A stretch of 64,000 nucleotides of DNA from Hyposmocoma kahamanoa (GCF_003589595.1 NW_020653337.1:1304025-1368024), one strand, 5' to 3'. Counted from the first letter of the stretch, positions 47,301 through 62,300 are shown. Made by a program: numbers and translations. The notes: generated by a model not told the origin, from the sequence alone.

Positions 47301-50300
47301 CAAACCAGCTATAAATAGTCGTCTTGCATGGTGCTTCACCGCCAAAGGCAGGTAGAATCCGTGCGAAGCTCCGCTGAGCTGTTAAATTACACTTAAAAGT
47401 CGTAGAAAATCATACTACGAAAATTTTCATAAGTAAAATATATTGTGATGTAGACAACCAATTTCTAAAATGACGCCACAATGTAAAAACAAGTGACAGT
47501 CAGATGAAACAAACTGTATTCTACAGCCAAAGAGGTCCATTTTCAAACGTTGTAATTACTTTTTAAATATTGTTTATGTAAGTGGCCAGTTCCGGTACCG
47601 TACACCCAGTTTTTCAATTATTTTTTTATCATATTAACTTATTTATTTATTTAAGCCATAAGTAAAACTATCATTACAGATCATTACCCAATGCGATAGT
47701 CTAAACAATATGATTAATATTTACAAGTAGATAGGTAATTATTATTTATCTAACTTGTAACTACAGGCAAATAAAAGAACCTTTGTGAATTCACTCCGAG
47801 GACACGTAAATATGTCTACATTATTATCAATCAAATTCATGACCCGTGTTGCGCGCAAGCGGCGCATCTCTTTACATGTTGGTGCCCGCATATTGCACCA
47901 CCGGCTTTTGTTATAATTATTGATACAAAGATCGAACAGCTAAAAAAAATTCCTTCGATCCGGCCGGATTCGAACCGAAAACGTGCCAGACGCCTACTAA
48001 GTCACGAAATGAACTAGCGAACCTCACGAATATTTTTACGTGCTCGTTGTCTGATCTTTGTTTTTGGTTTTTAACGACTTTTTTACCGCAGCGCCATCTG
48101 TGAGAAATCTATGAAAATTTTATTGCTCTGGTACGTCTCAAGCGCAAATTTCCTGTGCCCTACTTCGGCGTTACTTATGTAGTTCCGCTGAGACTTTCTC
48201 TTGTTTCATGAAGTCTGTAATATCTCGGATGTGCTCCTGAAATCCAGCTAAGGCTTGGTTCACGTTCGCCCGGATGCTTATCACGCGCACCGAGTAGTAA
48301 GTTGTAAGCATCATTGCTGAAAATTACAGGTATCTAAAGAATATCTAATTATAGCTACTTTAAAAAAATCTTTGGATGCAGGTTTGCTCACTTTTAAAAA
48401 TAAAGTCTTTATGAATCCAAATACTATGTCTACAATATTTAAAGTACTTTCCCTCCGTGATATTGCACTGCTATTACAATAGTGTCGTAACTCAAAATTG
48501 TGGAATACAGAAAACACAATTTGAAAATTCAAAAACAAATATTGAAAGGGTCTTATTGTGAATGATGTGATTAATTTTATTTGATTCTTGCAGAAAAAAA
48601 CTATACAATTTGTAAACAATAAATTCCTGGATTAATGAGAATATTAGGTATTAATTTGAAGTCATTTCTATATGATCTAACTGAATTAAGCAATAAATTC
48701 CCTAATGAACTTCATATTAAAAGTAAAATTGACGAATGTACTAAACGATATCATAATTTACTTAGATCGGAGAGGACAAAATATTTTGAAAAAAATATTG
48801 CAAATAGTAATAACAATAGGAAATGAAACTATTTTTCCGGATTTAAATCGCGTATATTTGTTTTTTCAAACAAACCGACGTTTCGGGCCCTTTACAGGTC
48901 CTATGGTCACGGTTGACTGAGGTGGTTACAGTCTTCAACCAGTTATGTCTAATATTAATGCAAACCACCCTATTTTTTCACTATAGTTACAATAGTTATT
49001 AATTAAATAGGTACCTTATTCTTAATTTTACAAGGAAAACATTCCAAATTACGCTACTTTAAGTTTTACAAATTATTTTATTGAATGAATTTTTATTAAG
49101 TTTAATTTGTTATTAACTATTAATAGAAATTAGAATAAACCAAAACATATTAATTAGTACTGCAGTCGCGATTAAAATCCGGAAAAATAGTTTCATTTCC
49201 TATGTATAACAATCGCGAAAACCTAAGAACTCGATAAATTTTTTTTAGTGACATTTGTTTAGTTAATATTCTCTTTGACATTTAAGGTACTAAATTGACA
49301 TGTAATGGAAATTATGAATATATGAGTATGATTATGATTACATAATACTTAATTATCCATATATAAACGAGAATGTACATACATATCGCACTGTTAACTC
49401 AAAAAGTGTATTTTCTCAGAAACGACGAAAAACTAATTACTCGCTTCCCGTGAAAGATCTGTGTAAATAATTTATGTGTAAGTTATTTCTTGCTTGCCAA
49501 ATATATATATTTAAAAATACAAGAGAAAAAATAGTTTCATATTTTTTAATAAGGACAATTTTAAAAACACTCGTGTAATAGCAGTGCGATATGAATATTG
49601 ATTTCATTCAGTTTCTTTTTTTTAATTTTCAAGTTGTCATTTCTCAATTCCACAATTTTTTTGGTTTTAGAGGTAAGGTTGTTGGTGAAACTGCAAGCAC
49701 ATGGGACTTGTCAACTTTGTCTCAGGGTGGCAGTGGCAGTGCCCCTCAGGTCGTTGCGATTTAAAGCTCTGAGTGGCACTGCAACTATTATGGGTAGGCG
49801 TGTCGCTTACCCTTTGCATATTCCAGTCATTTGATATCATAGAAAAATATATATGGTGGTGTAATCATTACCGATGATATTTCCCCAATAGAGAATCGAA
49901 AGAAGTGAAATATTGGTTGGTTGAATTGTGTTAAATCCAGTACAAGTTGTCTCGTATACCGCCCAGAAGTAACAAGTTAAATGCAGGTTTAATGGCGACT
50001 CCAAGACATCAAAATTTACTGGAAATTTAATAGAAAAAAAAATCGGTTGCCCATATGGGAAGGAATATATTTACCAATGATACTTTTATGATATTTAATA
50101 TTGATAGAAATAAAACTAATTATGATAGTGCTCTCTCTAAAGTTCAAAATGTGCTACTTAATGTAAAAATGTAGCAAGTGACTTCAAACTTAATAACGAA
50201 CAATCGAATTTAGAGGACACCACTGTCTTTTCGGGAATAAAGTTAGACTAAAAACTTCAATGGAACCCACATATTTCTGCTGCTTATGCTGAGCGAAAAA

Positions 50301-53300
50301 TCAGGCAACTTAACTGGTGTCGAGATAGTCAGAAATTTTTGCTTCAGTTACTTTCACAGTATAATGTCATGCGACATTTTATTTTGGGGCGTAGCTTCTA
50401 ATATCGAAACAACGGTTTATTTACAATTGTATACTTTTTGTGCGTTTGAATAATGAATTGTATAATAAACGGAGTGACGTACATAACTTTAATACTAGAC
50501 ATAAATGGAAGCTCGTTTTACCGAAGTTAAGACTTCAAAGGGTTCTCGGCTCTTTTGTGAGGCAAGCTATTCTGTATACTATAATAAGATTCCAAAATAT
50601 CCTTTGATAAGTTCAAAAATAATGCAAAGGCAACTGTACTAAGAGCGGATATTACTTTGTTAGGGATTATATAAACGATAAGATGGTTTTAAAAATTGTC
50701 TAATTGTGACGAATTTAAGTGCAATTTATGCTTAGCTACGAAATAAAGATAATTTTGATTTTGATTATTCTAATAATTATATAGGACGGAATTTTATAAC
50801 CCTTTTTTACAAAATATTCCTTTTTTTCCTTTCCTCGTAATCAACCGAGTCACGGACGGAGTCAGGAATTCTTGTGAGTGAAGCAAAAGTTTTCCCACAG
50901 ATGGCGCTACGGTAAAAAAGTCGTTAGAAGCTAAAAATAAAGATCAGTAACAAGCGCATACAAAAATTCGTTCCGTGGCTATATGTGTTCGGTCCCAGCA
51001 GGGTTTGACCCAGAGCATTTTTACAGAAAATATATGAATAGTATGGTAGTAAAACATTCAATAAATAAATTTTTAAGTTTTTATCGAATGTCAATGATGT
51101 TTAACCAGCATGGTATTCAATTAGTTTTTTGGTGAAATTACTCCACCAGATTTTTATAATTATTACACAAAGAGCGAACACTTAGAAAAACGTCCTTCGA
51201 TCCGGTTGGATTCGAACCAGCGTCTTCTAGCAAACCGTGAAAGACGCTGTGCCAATTAAGCCACGGAACGAATTTTTGTATGCGCTTGTTACTGATCTTT
51301 ATTTTTAGCTTCTAACGACTTTTGGCCGTAGCGCCATCTGTGGGAAAACTTTTGCTTCACTCAGCGTCTATAAATATCTTTTGTTTATTCCATTATGAAT
51401 AAACATTCGTATAATATACTTATTTAGAAACAAAGAAAGAGCTATCAAAATAAAACAAGTACCCGTGTTTGACTTGCCCACTATTTTTCGTTTTTTGTTT
51501 AAAAACGTGTCCGGATCGAAGACTATGCGCACTAACAAATGAACACGAGGAGCCTCACACTGCATGGTTTTGTACCAGATTCCTTTTTCTAAAAAACTAT
51601 TTCTAACGATAATGGAACTTGACCTTATAGTAAGAGATAGCGCTACTAGCTATCATGTATACTGCTACAGAGATTCACCCACCGAACCTTCCAAATGGAA
51701 AACAATCATTCTCCCACTCGGCCACTCTTTTATATAATATATTTTTAGCAGCAGTAAAGCTCATTGTCAAAGAGTTCGTCCAAGGAAGTACTGCCACCTT
51801 ACCTATTTCTGCCGCCAAGCAGTAATGTTAGCATTACTGCGTTCCGGTTTAGAAGGGTAAGAGTGCTGATGATATTACAGCACATGGGACTTGGCAACTT
51901 ATGTCTCAGCGTGATGGGCGCAGTGGCAGTGTTCCTCAGATCATTGCGATTTAAAGCTCTGAGTGGCACTGCAACTGTTATGGACAGGCGTGTAGCTTAA
52001 AATCATAAAAAAATATGTAAATACATCTAGAAAAAAACAACATAATTCGCAATTACACGATTCATTGGCCTTCTCAAGCCACTGGCTGCCGTCGTCTGTG
52101 AATTTTAAAAATAGCCATCCGGCTCCTTCTTCAGGCTTATAAATAATTATCGATTCTTCCAACATACTCATTGTCATTACATTCAACAGTCCCATCAACA
52201 GAGGCATCCCCTTCACGCTAAAATTGAAATATTATAACTAAAATAAAAATAAAGAAAGGGCAACGTCATTGATTGGGTTTACATTTCTTGCCAGCGCCTA
52301 CCACTACTAATTTGCTATTAATATATTACAAAATTTTGCTAAAGCTAAAGCATCAGGCGCTAACTTGCCTATGTTTTAGTAATTGGCATTCACTTTCGAT
52401 CTTTAACCGTTCGGTTCTTTTATAAAATTGTTCAAAACTGGTGTCAAAATCAGATTAACTTTTAGTTTACTTTGAACTCCAAAAATATCCTCTAGACATA
52501 CATAGGTATATTTTAACCATGAAAATCCTATCTAAAGTACCTAGAAGCATTTGAGCTGTTCAAGATTAACGACAACGCGCGAATAATTGACAATCTCTGG
52601 CAAAAAGTTAATTCATATGTTAACCTTATATTACATTACAAAAGTAAAATAAGCAAGTAACTTTTAAAACACTTTGCTTATACGCTTCCGCTGTTTCCGT
52701 TGGTGCGGCACTCGTGAAACGCAGACCGAAGTCTCGTCTAAACAAATCACATGAGCCCAAACACAAGGCAGTTGCTATACACTGTTGAGGAGTCTCTTTA
52801 AACCGTCTGTCATTTGTATTTTATGTTCATTAGAATTACATTAATAATAATAATAATAACGCACACACTCAACATAGCCCCGCACTAGGGACCCCCGTGT
52901 CGCGGGTGCCATGGACACACATAGACAACCACAAAATTACACCCAAACTCACGACAGAAATAAATGTAGGTACCTCTGCGTGGCAGTCCGGCAAGGTAAC
53001 CGTTTGGCCACTGAGGCAGTTAATTACGTCTATGTGCCTTTGACATCTGTTAATGGAAAGTGTTTCTTTTCTTCAAATTTGAATGGTACCACTATTATGG
53101 TATCCACTTTCCAACAAAAAAAGAATCATTGAAATCGTTCACAAATCTGAGTAATTGCGTAACATCCGCAAAAAAATAGAGTCGAATACAGAACCTACTC
53201 GTTTTTTGAAGACGGTTAAGAACACTGCATTATATTGAGGTTTTTACAAGTGTTCCGCTGAATGTCTGCCGGTGTATGTAGTACATTACAAAAGGACTTA

Positions 53301-56300
53301 TTGCAAGGGACAGTGGACATAATATCTTACATGAGCAGGATGTCTTCTCTTTCGATGTACGCAGAGAGCGTGTTGAATGCGCTGGGCAGCCGGTACAGCT
53401 GCAGCAGTCGATTGCACGCTAAATACTGTGATATTTTCGAAACAATGTACATATCCTTAGTTGCTGTAATTGTTCAAGTATATTTAATACTGTAGCAAGC
53501 TAGTATTCGCAAGAGTTTAATTCAAAAATGTGGAGAGGTCAGCGAAGAGGTTTTCATAGACAGACGAATTGAGGCGCCAGGATTTTTTATTATTAAAAAT
53601 AAATGCGCATTTGACTTCCATGTTGCCTGATGGAAAGTGACGATGGTGTGACGCTGTGACCTCCTTACACCGTCATCTCACGTCTTTGTATTGTCTCTCT
53701 CCTCTTGTATCTTATCATTTTTTTTTATTTTACTTGCATTTAAATTTAAAATTTGAATTGTTCCGTCTTCCTTCACTTTCTCATTTTGTTTTCGTACCAC
53801 GGTCACTTCCAGCTCGACCGCCACAACAGTCAGAGCTGTTAATAAGCTAATCATGTGTAATAATTTATAAGTCTACACCCTTCATGTATCTATTTCTGTA
53901 ATTCAGTTTCTCGGCCCATTTAGGGGTAAGTGCCTTAATAATAAAGTGTAGGGAGTGTTTTATACTGTTATACCTGTTTTTTTACATTTTCCTTTATATT
54001 GTTACAGCCTTTCTTTAAACTTTACTTCTTTAATAAATTTTGTGGACCGGAAGTTTCCCATTTCATTGCCGTGAACCTGTTCACGGTTAGTTAGGGCTAC
54101 AACCCTTTCAATGGAGCATGCACACGTAAATAATACCTATTCACTCGCGCCTTGAAAAAGCTTAAATTATACTGTTCAGGGAACAAGTCTGCAGTCACGG
54201 AATTCAACTCCATAGCCGTTCGTAATATACATGTGGAAGTGAAGTGTTTCGTGCGAATCCTTAGAATACCCACACATAGGGGTGGAACCCCAGCCTACGT
54301 CTGATCCCCGGATGATGGAAGGCGGAAGGCGGAATTAATTCCTAATATCCTGCAGAATATCGATAAGCAAGCAACTTTACGGCGGTGTTCAAGGCTCTGC
54401 AGCTCCGCCTCTACTAATTTCGAGTCACCTACAAGCTTCTTGGCACGCTTGTCGATTGAATCCAAAGTGGCCAGTTGGTATATAGCAGACCCGTCCCATA
54501 GATAGTTGCATATTTAAAGAAATATCCATTGACTTACAATAATATGGACGTCGGGTCCGCGCTAAAAAGTGTCCGAACTTATAGGGCGTTAAAATCGTAT
54601 ACAGAGCGTCATTCACGCTTTAGTCTTCGTTTGTTTCTTCTGACAGCGAAGCAGGCAAAATTAGACAGTACTGCGATGGCATTACAATTTAAATTCAACG
54701 TTTTAGCTTTTTATATTCCTTTACATGTCACTACGTTTAAATAGGTTGACTTGGGACATTTTTTTCGTGGTTTTTGTATTAGACCCGTCGTCCATTTATT
54801 TGTAAATCAATGGAAATATCATAAATTTATCAAAAAGAATTTAATTTACAAGACAATGGCTAATGCAAGACAATACACGGCCTTAAGAGCGGAATATAGA
54901 CAGAAAGTAGTATAGCGCTACTATAGCATAAAGCTTTTTGCCATACAAAATATAAGAATTGATTTATACTAAAAAAAATCGCAAACTGCTTTAAAATACT
55001 CCCTACTGCCATCTAGCGTTGCGCGATGGAAATAAATGTTTGTGTACTCATACGTGGTAGAAAATTGAAGTCGTTAGAATGTAGACAGGTATACTACATA
55101 AAATACATGGTAAATATAACACTCACGGTGTTTATACATTTTAGATCGCCCCATATCGAGTATCTCTAATGGTAGTAAACCTAAAAGGTCGACGATAAAG
55201 GCACCCTTGATATAATGAGCTGCGGTACTGGCGGGGTGGTACACGAGGATGCCCTTTTCGTTATAAAACGCCACCAGCATGCGCTGCAATCTGTAACAGG
55301 TCGCTTCACTCAGGCAGAGAAACAGCAACTATGTTAGCAAACATTACCGTATTACGGTGCAATGAATTTGAAATTCTTAGCGGCAGTAGAGCTCCTTGTC
55401 AAAGAGTTCCTCCAAGGAACTACTGCCACCTTACCTATTTTATAACATCAAGTGGCGGAACGAACACGTCGTGCGCCTAAATGGCGCCTATCCATAACAG
55501 TTACAGTGCCACTCAGAGTTTTAAATTGCAAAATCTGAGGGGCAATACCACTGCGCCCGTCACCCTGAGACATAAGTCCCATGTGCCCGTAATTTCACCA
55601 GCTTCTTTACCCTTCAAAACCGGAACACAGTAATGCTGACATTACTGCTTGGTGGCAGAAATAGCTAAGGTGGCAGTACTGTACCCTGGACGAACTCTTT
55701 CACAAGGCGCTCTACTGCTCCTAAACCTCGCCCGGTTATAATGCTTCAATGTCGTCAACAAACGCCATTCAGCCTTCAAGTTAAGGCGCAAAATCATTTT
55801 TTAATTTCCAATCAATCACGTCTAGGGCCTTGGTCGTCTTAAATGATCGAATATACCGAATATGCTTTATCAATACAGGAAAGTTTGTGTTGCGTTTCTA
55901 AAGCGTTACACCTCAGGCGGTACGCATTTAACACTGCACGTAGGAGGCTTAAACATTTCTAAGGTATGTACTTACAAGTCAAAATAGGCACAGTAGTCAA
56001 GAAAAATAGCCATGCTATGGACAAAGGGGAACTGAAGAGACATGTACATGTAGCACGGGAATACAAACGCGCTCATCATGGCACAAATGGCGCGGAACCA
56101 CTCGTAGCGTTGCATGTAGCGTCCGTCCGGACGGATGGTCCACCGCGGGAACACGTACCTGCAGTACACGTACAGCACGTTTAAATCAATATCGTCACTA
56201 GCTCAGGCCACACAGAGATGGTACAGCAGTCTGGGGGCGAACCTGCGTGAGCGAATGCATACCAAGAGTTCCAAGCGTAGTTCGCAGCGGAATAGCGGCG

Positions 56301-59300
56301 CAAAGCAGGCCAGTGTGCTTCATTTTCTATACAGATTTTAAAGAAAGCACCACACCGTTGTCGGATAAAGGTCAAGAAAATTTTTTGCTTAAAGAAATTT
56401 CGGTCGAAATTCAAATTAAAACTCAATAAAAATCTATTCAAGAGTTGTTAAAAAATGCAACGTCAAAGCGCGCTAATGCCCAGCCAGAGAACAAAAAAGT
56501 AACGAGAACGGACACTCTCCACCCCTCCCTAGCTTTAGACACCGCAACACGCCCCACACATTGACGGTCACATTGGCTGAACGAGAACAAGGCTGTCGGC
56601 GAGTCGTTTTCGCGCTAAGACGGCTTTGACTTTTGAATATAGTTTTCATTTATTCATTACGAAATTTGTACGTTATAATATCATTTTACGTTACTATTTA
56701 TAATGGTCGTGAATTGTGCTATGTACGTCTGTTTATAATCACAAAGTTTTTATAATATTTTATCGATATAAATACGTAATGAACATGTGCAATTATTAGG
56801 ATTCTATTAATAGAATTATAGATAACAGACTCGAGTTAGAATTTTCGCTATGGTGCCGCTCTGAACACGTAATATTAGTGATGGGTAACTCTGCCGCTTC
56901 ACGCACACATTTGCGCGTGTGCAGATAGCGCCTTGTTGTATGTAGTAGTAGTAGGTAAATAACTTTCGACTGTTATATGGAGTGTTCGGGGTGTGGCCGA
57001 GCTCTCGGACCGCGCCCCGCTGCTACAGTTCTGTGTGGACGGTTGCATAGAACTCAAAAGGAAACTACTCCCGCGCCCGAACTCGCCCCGTTTTCGCCAC
57101 GCGCCCGTCAATCACTCGATCCACTTGTTTGTCATAGCGTTCGGCCCCGGACCGCAATGTGGCAGGGTACATACGAACTCTAACATTAAAAAAATTCCCG
57201 CGCCCGGAACGCTCCCGTTCCCGCCTCTGTGTAGCCTGAGCATAAAAAAAATTTGAACTCTACTGCTCATTCGTAAGGCGGAGTCCCTTGAAAAGAATGA
57301 ACTTGAGGGGTTGCTTTGTAAATAAACATTTGTACACGTTAGTTATTACGATACCTTTTTTTTTTTTTTTTTGACGGGGGTGAAATCTTTATGGATACCC
57401 CTGAGCCCAGGGAGACTCAGGGGTTATGTGGGAACTCTCACCATGCCTACGCCAACCTAGTTTTTGGTAATTTTCTGTTTTTAATGTACCAGTAGTTTTT
57501 AATGTAACAATTTCTTAATTTTATGCTCCGTGAATTTTGTGAATAAAAATAAAGGAACAAAATTCGAAACGAAAACAAAAATGCGATTAAAAAAAAAAAA
57601 AAAAAGAAATAAAAACAGAGATGACTAAAAAATTTAATTGGCGTAGTGCTCATTCGGGTATCAGAAGGTATCGATTTACAATATTTAATATAAGTTAACA
57701 CACTTACGAAGAAACTGAATATAATCTGTCAAAAAATTTGAATAGAAATGCCCCAAGCCATAAAATTATATCGGTTATGACTTCTGTCAATAAAAAAAAC
57801 TATAATGACTTATGTTGTGTGTATCTTCTTAAGTTATATTTATTTATAAGTTATATTTATTCTTCTATCTATTAAGATTTTTTTATCGCCATTAGTCATT
57901 AACTTACAAATAAATGGACGACGGATCTAATACAAAAACCACGAAAAAAATGTCCCAAGTCAACCTATTTAAACGTAGTGACATGTAAAGGAATATGAAA
58001 AAGCTAAAACGTTGAATTTAAATTGTAATGTCATCGCTGTACTGTCTAATTTTGCTTCGCTGTCAGTCGAACAAACGAAGACTAGAGCGTGAATGACGCT
58101 CTGTATACGATTTTAACGCCCTATAAGTTCGGACACTTTTTAGCGCGGACCCGACGTCCATATAATTGTAAGTCAATGCCATTAGTTGATTTTTTTGCAT
58201 AGTGAGAGTATTGGTTCAAACGAGCAAACGTCTCCCGACCCCAGGAGGTCTACCACGAAACACGAAACAACGATCGAAGAACGTGATTCGACATAAGATT
58301 TGTAAATACCATGGGGTTTACTCACGTTCCCTGTCCGACATACGTCTGAAACAATTCCTGTCAAATAAGTAATACTCGACCAAAGTGGAAGACAATTCCA
58401 AGTATGAAGCTTTATTCGCATCGTGCCTCTTTTAATTTGGTCGAATATTACCATCTAGTATATAACTAGAAACAGAGAGGAAATATCATTTAATTTGTTT
58501 GAAAACTATTCTGCCAAATCGTTACGGTGGCAACTGCGCTTCGATTGGCCAGACGAATTCGAAACAATTGACGGGTGCCGTCAATTGTTTCACTTCAAAT
58601 CGACCGGTTAACTTGAGCTTTGCTATAATGGACGAAAATTGAACAATTACATAATTTAATATTTAATTACCGATGAAATGTGATTCCGTTTGTTTTTCCC
58701 ACACCACCGAATTGAACAGCACGGCATTGTTAGAGATATTATCTTTATTACAATAAATACAGAATATTTTTTGGAATATACGGAGACGTACACACAGGTC
58801 AGTGGTTGGCGCTATACTATTTCAGCTTTCTAATTTGGAATTTCAGCACAAACGAGAGTTGATATATAAAAGTGATATGAGTACCATTTGACTGATGAGT
58901 TGCCAGGGATGGCTGGCCCTTATTTCGTCTCTATTTATGGATATATACTCTATGAATATTACTTATTTGACAGTAATTGTTTCGGACAGATGTCACGACG
59001 GAGAACGAGAGTATACTCCGAAACGTCAAATGACAGCCATCGTATCGAATTTCGACATTACTGTCATCGTAAAACTGACATTTGTATAATACGTATGAGC
59101 TTCGTTGCGGACGCAGTCACGTAGTATCGTATTTCGTGGTAGACCTCCCGCTTCTAGTAGGTAATTGACTACTTGCCTGAGAAACGACAATAAGCCAAGT
59201 TTCTGAAAAGGATGGAGAAAGTCATAATCGTACTCGTGCTTTCTTGGCAGCGGGAATTTATCCCTGTTGGGTACCGAAGGTGGGTATGTGTATTTGACGA

Positions 59301-62300
59301 AAGATTTTCGACTATTAATTAAATTTTTATACTCCTGAAACACAGAACAGTGCAATTAGTTAAAGAAATAACATATAGGAAATGAAACTATTTTTCCGGA
59401 TTTAAATCGCGTATATTTGTTTTTTCAAACAAACCGACGTTTCGGGCCCTTTACAGGTCCCATGGTCACGGTTGACTGCATGTTGACAAATAAACGCGAT
59501 TAAATCCGGAAAAATAGTTTCATTTCCTATGTGTAACAATCGCGAAAACCTAAGAACTCGAAATAACATATGTTATACCCGTGGCTTAATAAAGTGACAT
59601 GTAATCATACGTCAAAAGTGTCTTTATCACATGTAAGTAAAACAATCTCAGGAAAACCAACCTCAAAAGTCATTCTTCCCGTAGTTTGCCACTCTTAGAG
59701 GTGGAATCTTTTCTTCAAATTTAAATGGGACTACTAGAGAGGTACTCTCTTTCCAACAAAAAGAGTCATCAAACTCGGTTCACAAATGAGTTATCGCGTA
59801 ACATACATACAAAAAAAATATATATACAGTCGAATCAAGCACCATCTCCTTTTTTTGAAGTACATGTAACTTTTATTAAACACGTTCATCGCCGGCTAGA
59901 ATTTTCAAAAATGTTCAAAAATTACATTGGCTTATATGACTGTTTTTGGTCTCATTTGTATATGTATATTGACGCTGGAAAGGTAAAACGATTAAGGAGA
60001 GCGATTTCAAGTATTTTTTATGAAATGAAAAAGAAATCATATCATAACGTCCCGTCACTCGATATTATGAAATAAAAAAAATAGAAAAATTATTTGCTAA
60101 ATGGAAAACTAGAAAGTTTCAGTTTTTCCATATTTTCTTTAAAAAAAAATTAGTTTAAATCGCTCGCTTCGTTTAAATCCTAATATTTTCCAAATGCACT
60201 TTCGACATTTTACCTTTCCGTAGATGTAAGCTCTTCCGCGATAGTTCATTATTTGGCCCTATTTTGGGTTATTTTTTGTGGGTGCTTTTCGTAATATATA
60301 ACAACAAATGACATATTTTTAGTCGACATAACGCTTAACAGACATAATTAATTTATGGTTTACAGACATATGTGACATATTCTTACGTGATACAAAGGTC
60401 ACTAGGTGTAATAGACGATTGATATAACAACTTTCATTCTAATATACCGATGGCATAATGTTTATTTTATATAAACACTTCAGATATACCATTCACTGAG
60501 TATAATGTTGAATGTGTATTTGTGAAAAAAAAAAATTAATATAATTCCAGTGGTGTTTAGGTGCAACGGTCAATGATCTGAATTTGTTTGCATTTCCTAG
60601 CTGGTTTGACTTCTTCCTGTGGGTTTAGGTTAGGCTAGTGTATGACAAAGCTATCAGACGCGAATTTGTTGGCATTTGCTAGTAGTTTCGACCTCCTCCT
60701 GTGGGTTTAGATTAGGTTAGTGATGACAAAGCTGCCAGAACCGAATTTGTTTACACTTGCTAGTTGGTTCGACCTCCTCCTGTGGGTTTAGGTTAGGTTA
60801 GTATATGCAATTGAATATTCTGCTTAAAGTTTTAATAAATATATTTTATAACACAAATAGCACTTAAATATATTTTGCGATTGTACATTTCATGGAATAA
60901 AAAATTCTTATCAACATGATGCGCCCTTCAACTATTCGTAAAACGAAATATTGTGTTACATTATTTAATACATTATATTGGTAGTACTTATACCCTTTAT
61001 TCATTATGTCGCTTAACCAAATTAAATCCTTACAAATACAAAACTTAATAAAATTAAATCCAATTTGACTTTAGTAATTTTTTTATTCGAAATATATTTA
61101 TTCTTCTAACCCTAGAAAAGTAGTTACGCCATCAAAAATCCTAAAAACCAAGTAGCAACAGAAGTTGGTCAGGGCCGCGCCGGTTATATGGCTAAATATG
61201 TAGCGTTTGCCACTTGTGGCGTGAACGAACATTGCAAAGTTAGAAGATTAAAAAACTTAACATTTAAAGCTAGCGTGTAATTAATAAGGCCACGTCTGTA
61301 GCCTGAAACCATTACTTTGAGTAATGGTCTCCTTGGCATAAGGTTGAGCGCAACCCTTTGGCGCTTACATTGAAAGCAAGGCCCAAATTGCAGTAAAAAA
61401 ACTGGGTATCCTTAATAAGGTTAAGCGATATTTCACCCCTGGACAGCTCTTAACTTTATGCAAAACACAAGTCCGATCTTGCATGGAGTACTGCAGTCAC
61501 CTGTGGGATGGCTTAACGAAGTATCAACTTGAAGCTCTTGATTCGATTGAGGGCAGAGCCAGACGGCTTATTGGCGACAATAATTTCGAATCGAAAGTTC
61601 ATAGTTTAGCCCACCGGCGCTAAGTTGCCCGTCTGTCGGTTTTTTACAAAATATATATCGGTGAGTGTGCTCATGAGCTCCATCAGCTCATCCCGCCCGC
61701 CTCTTTCACCATCGGACATCCAGACGTACGGCGGGATATCATCCTTACTTGGTCTATATTCCCTTCAGGCGTACTAAGCGCTTTTCATCATCTTTTATTA
61801 TGCGCACAGCCCAGGAATGGAATTCCCTGCCTGTATTTCCGAATTCATACAACTCGGGTAACTTTAAGGTACGACTGAATAGGCCTCTTAGGAGCAAGCT
61901 CGTTCCATCGTAGATCCTATCTTTGCTCCAGAGCTAGGTAGTGGTCAAGAGCAAGTCCATTTAATTTCAAAAAAAGATTAGGTCGTTGGTTTACTCGTAA
62001 CCTTTTAGAAATTAAAACCTTGGTCACTGGTTAAACGACAGCCAAGTACCTACACACTTGGTAAGTGAATGTATGAGATGTAATGTTACTGTGAAGTGAC
62101 GACAGCATTCGCGCCGATTATTTTGACCCACCACGGCGATGAACGTGTTAAGCATAAAAAATAGGAAATGAAACTATTTTTCCGGATTTAAATCGCGTAT
62201 ATTTGTTTTTTCAAACAAACCGACGCTCCGGGCCCTTTACTGATCCCATGGTCACGGTTGCCAATGCCGCAGGCCCCGTGTGAAACCACCAACAGTCGAG

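Noticed and set aside
51463..51602. Reading the 51.5-kb exon as the repeat-1 pore
   Set aside because: It has no pore helix or filter. The pore lies in the next exon (49.9 kb) with matching phase, so this piece was assigned to the S5-pore turret.
56899..57256. GC-rich patch as a first exon or a CpG-type promoter of another gene
   Set aside because: No coherent frame, start signal or splice donor could be tied to it. It is kept only as an unassigned GC-rich patch.
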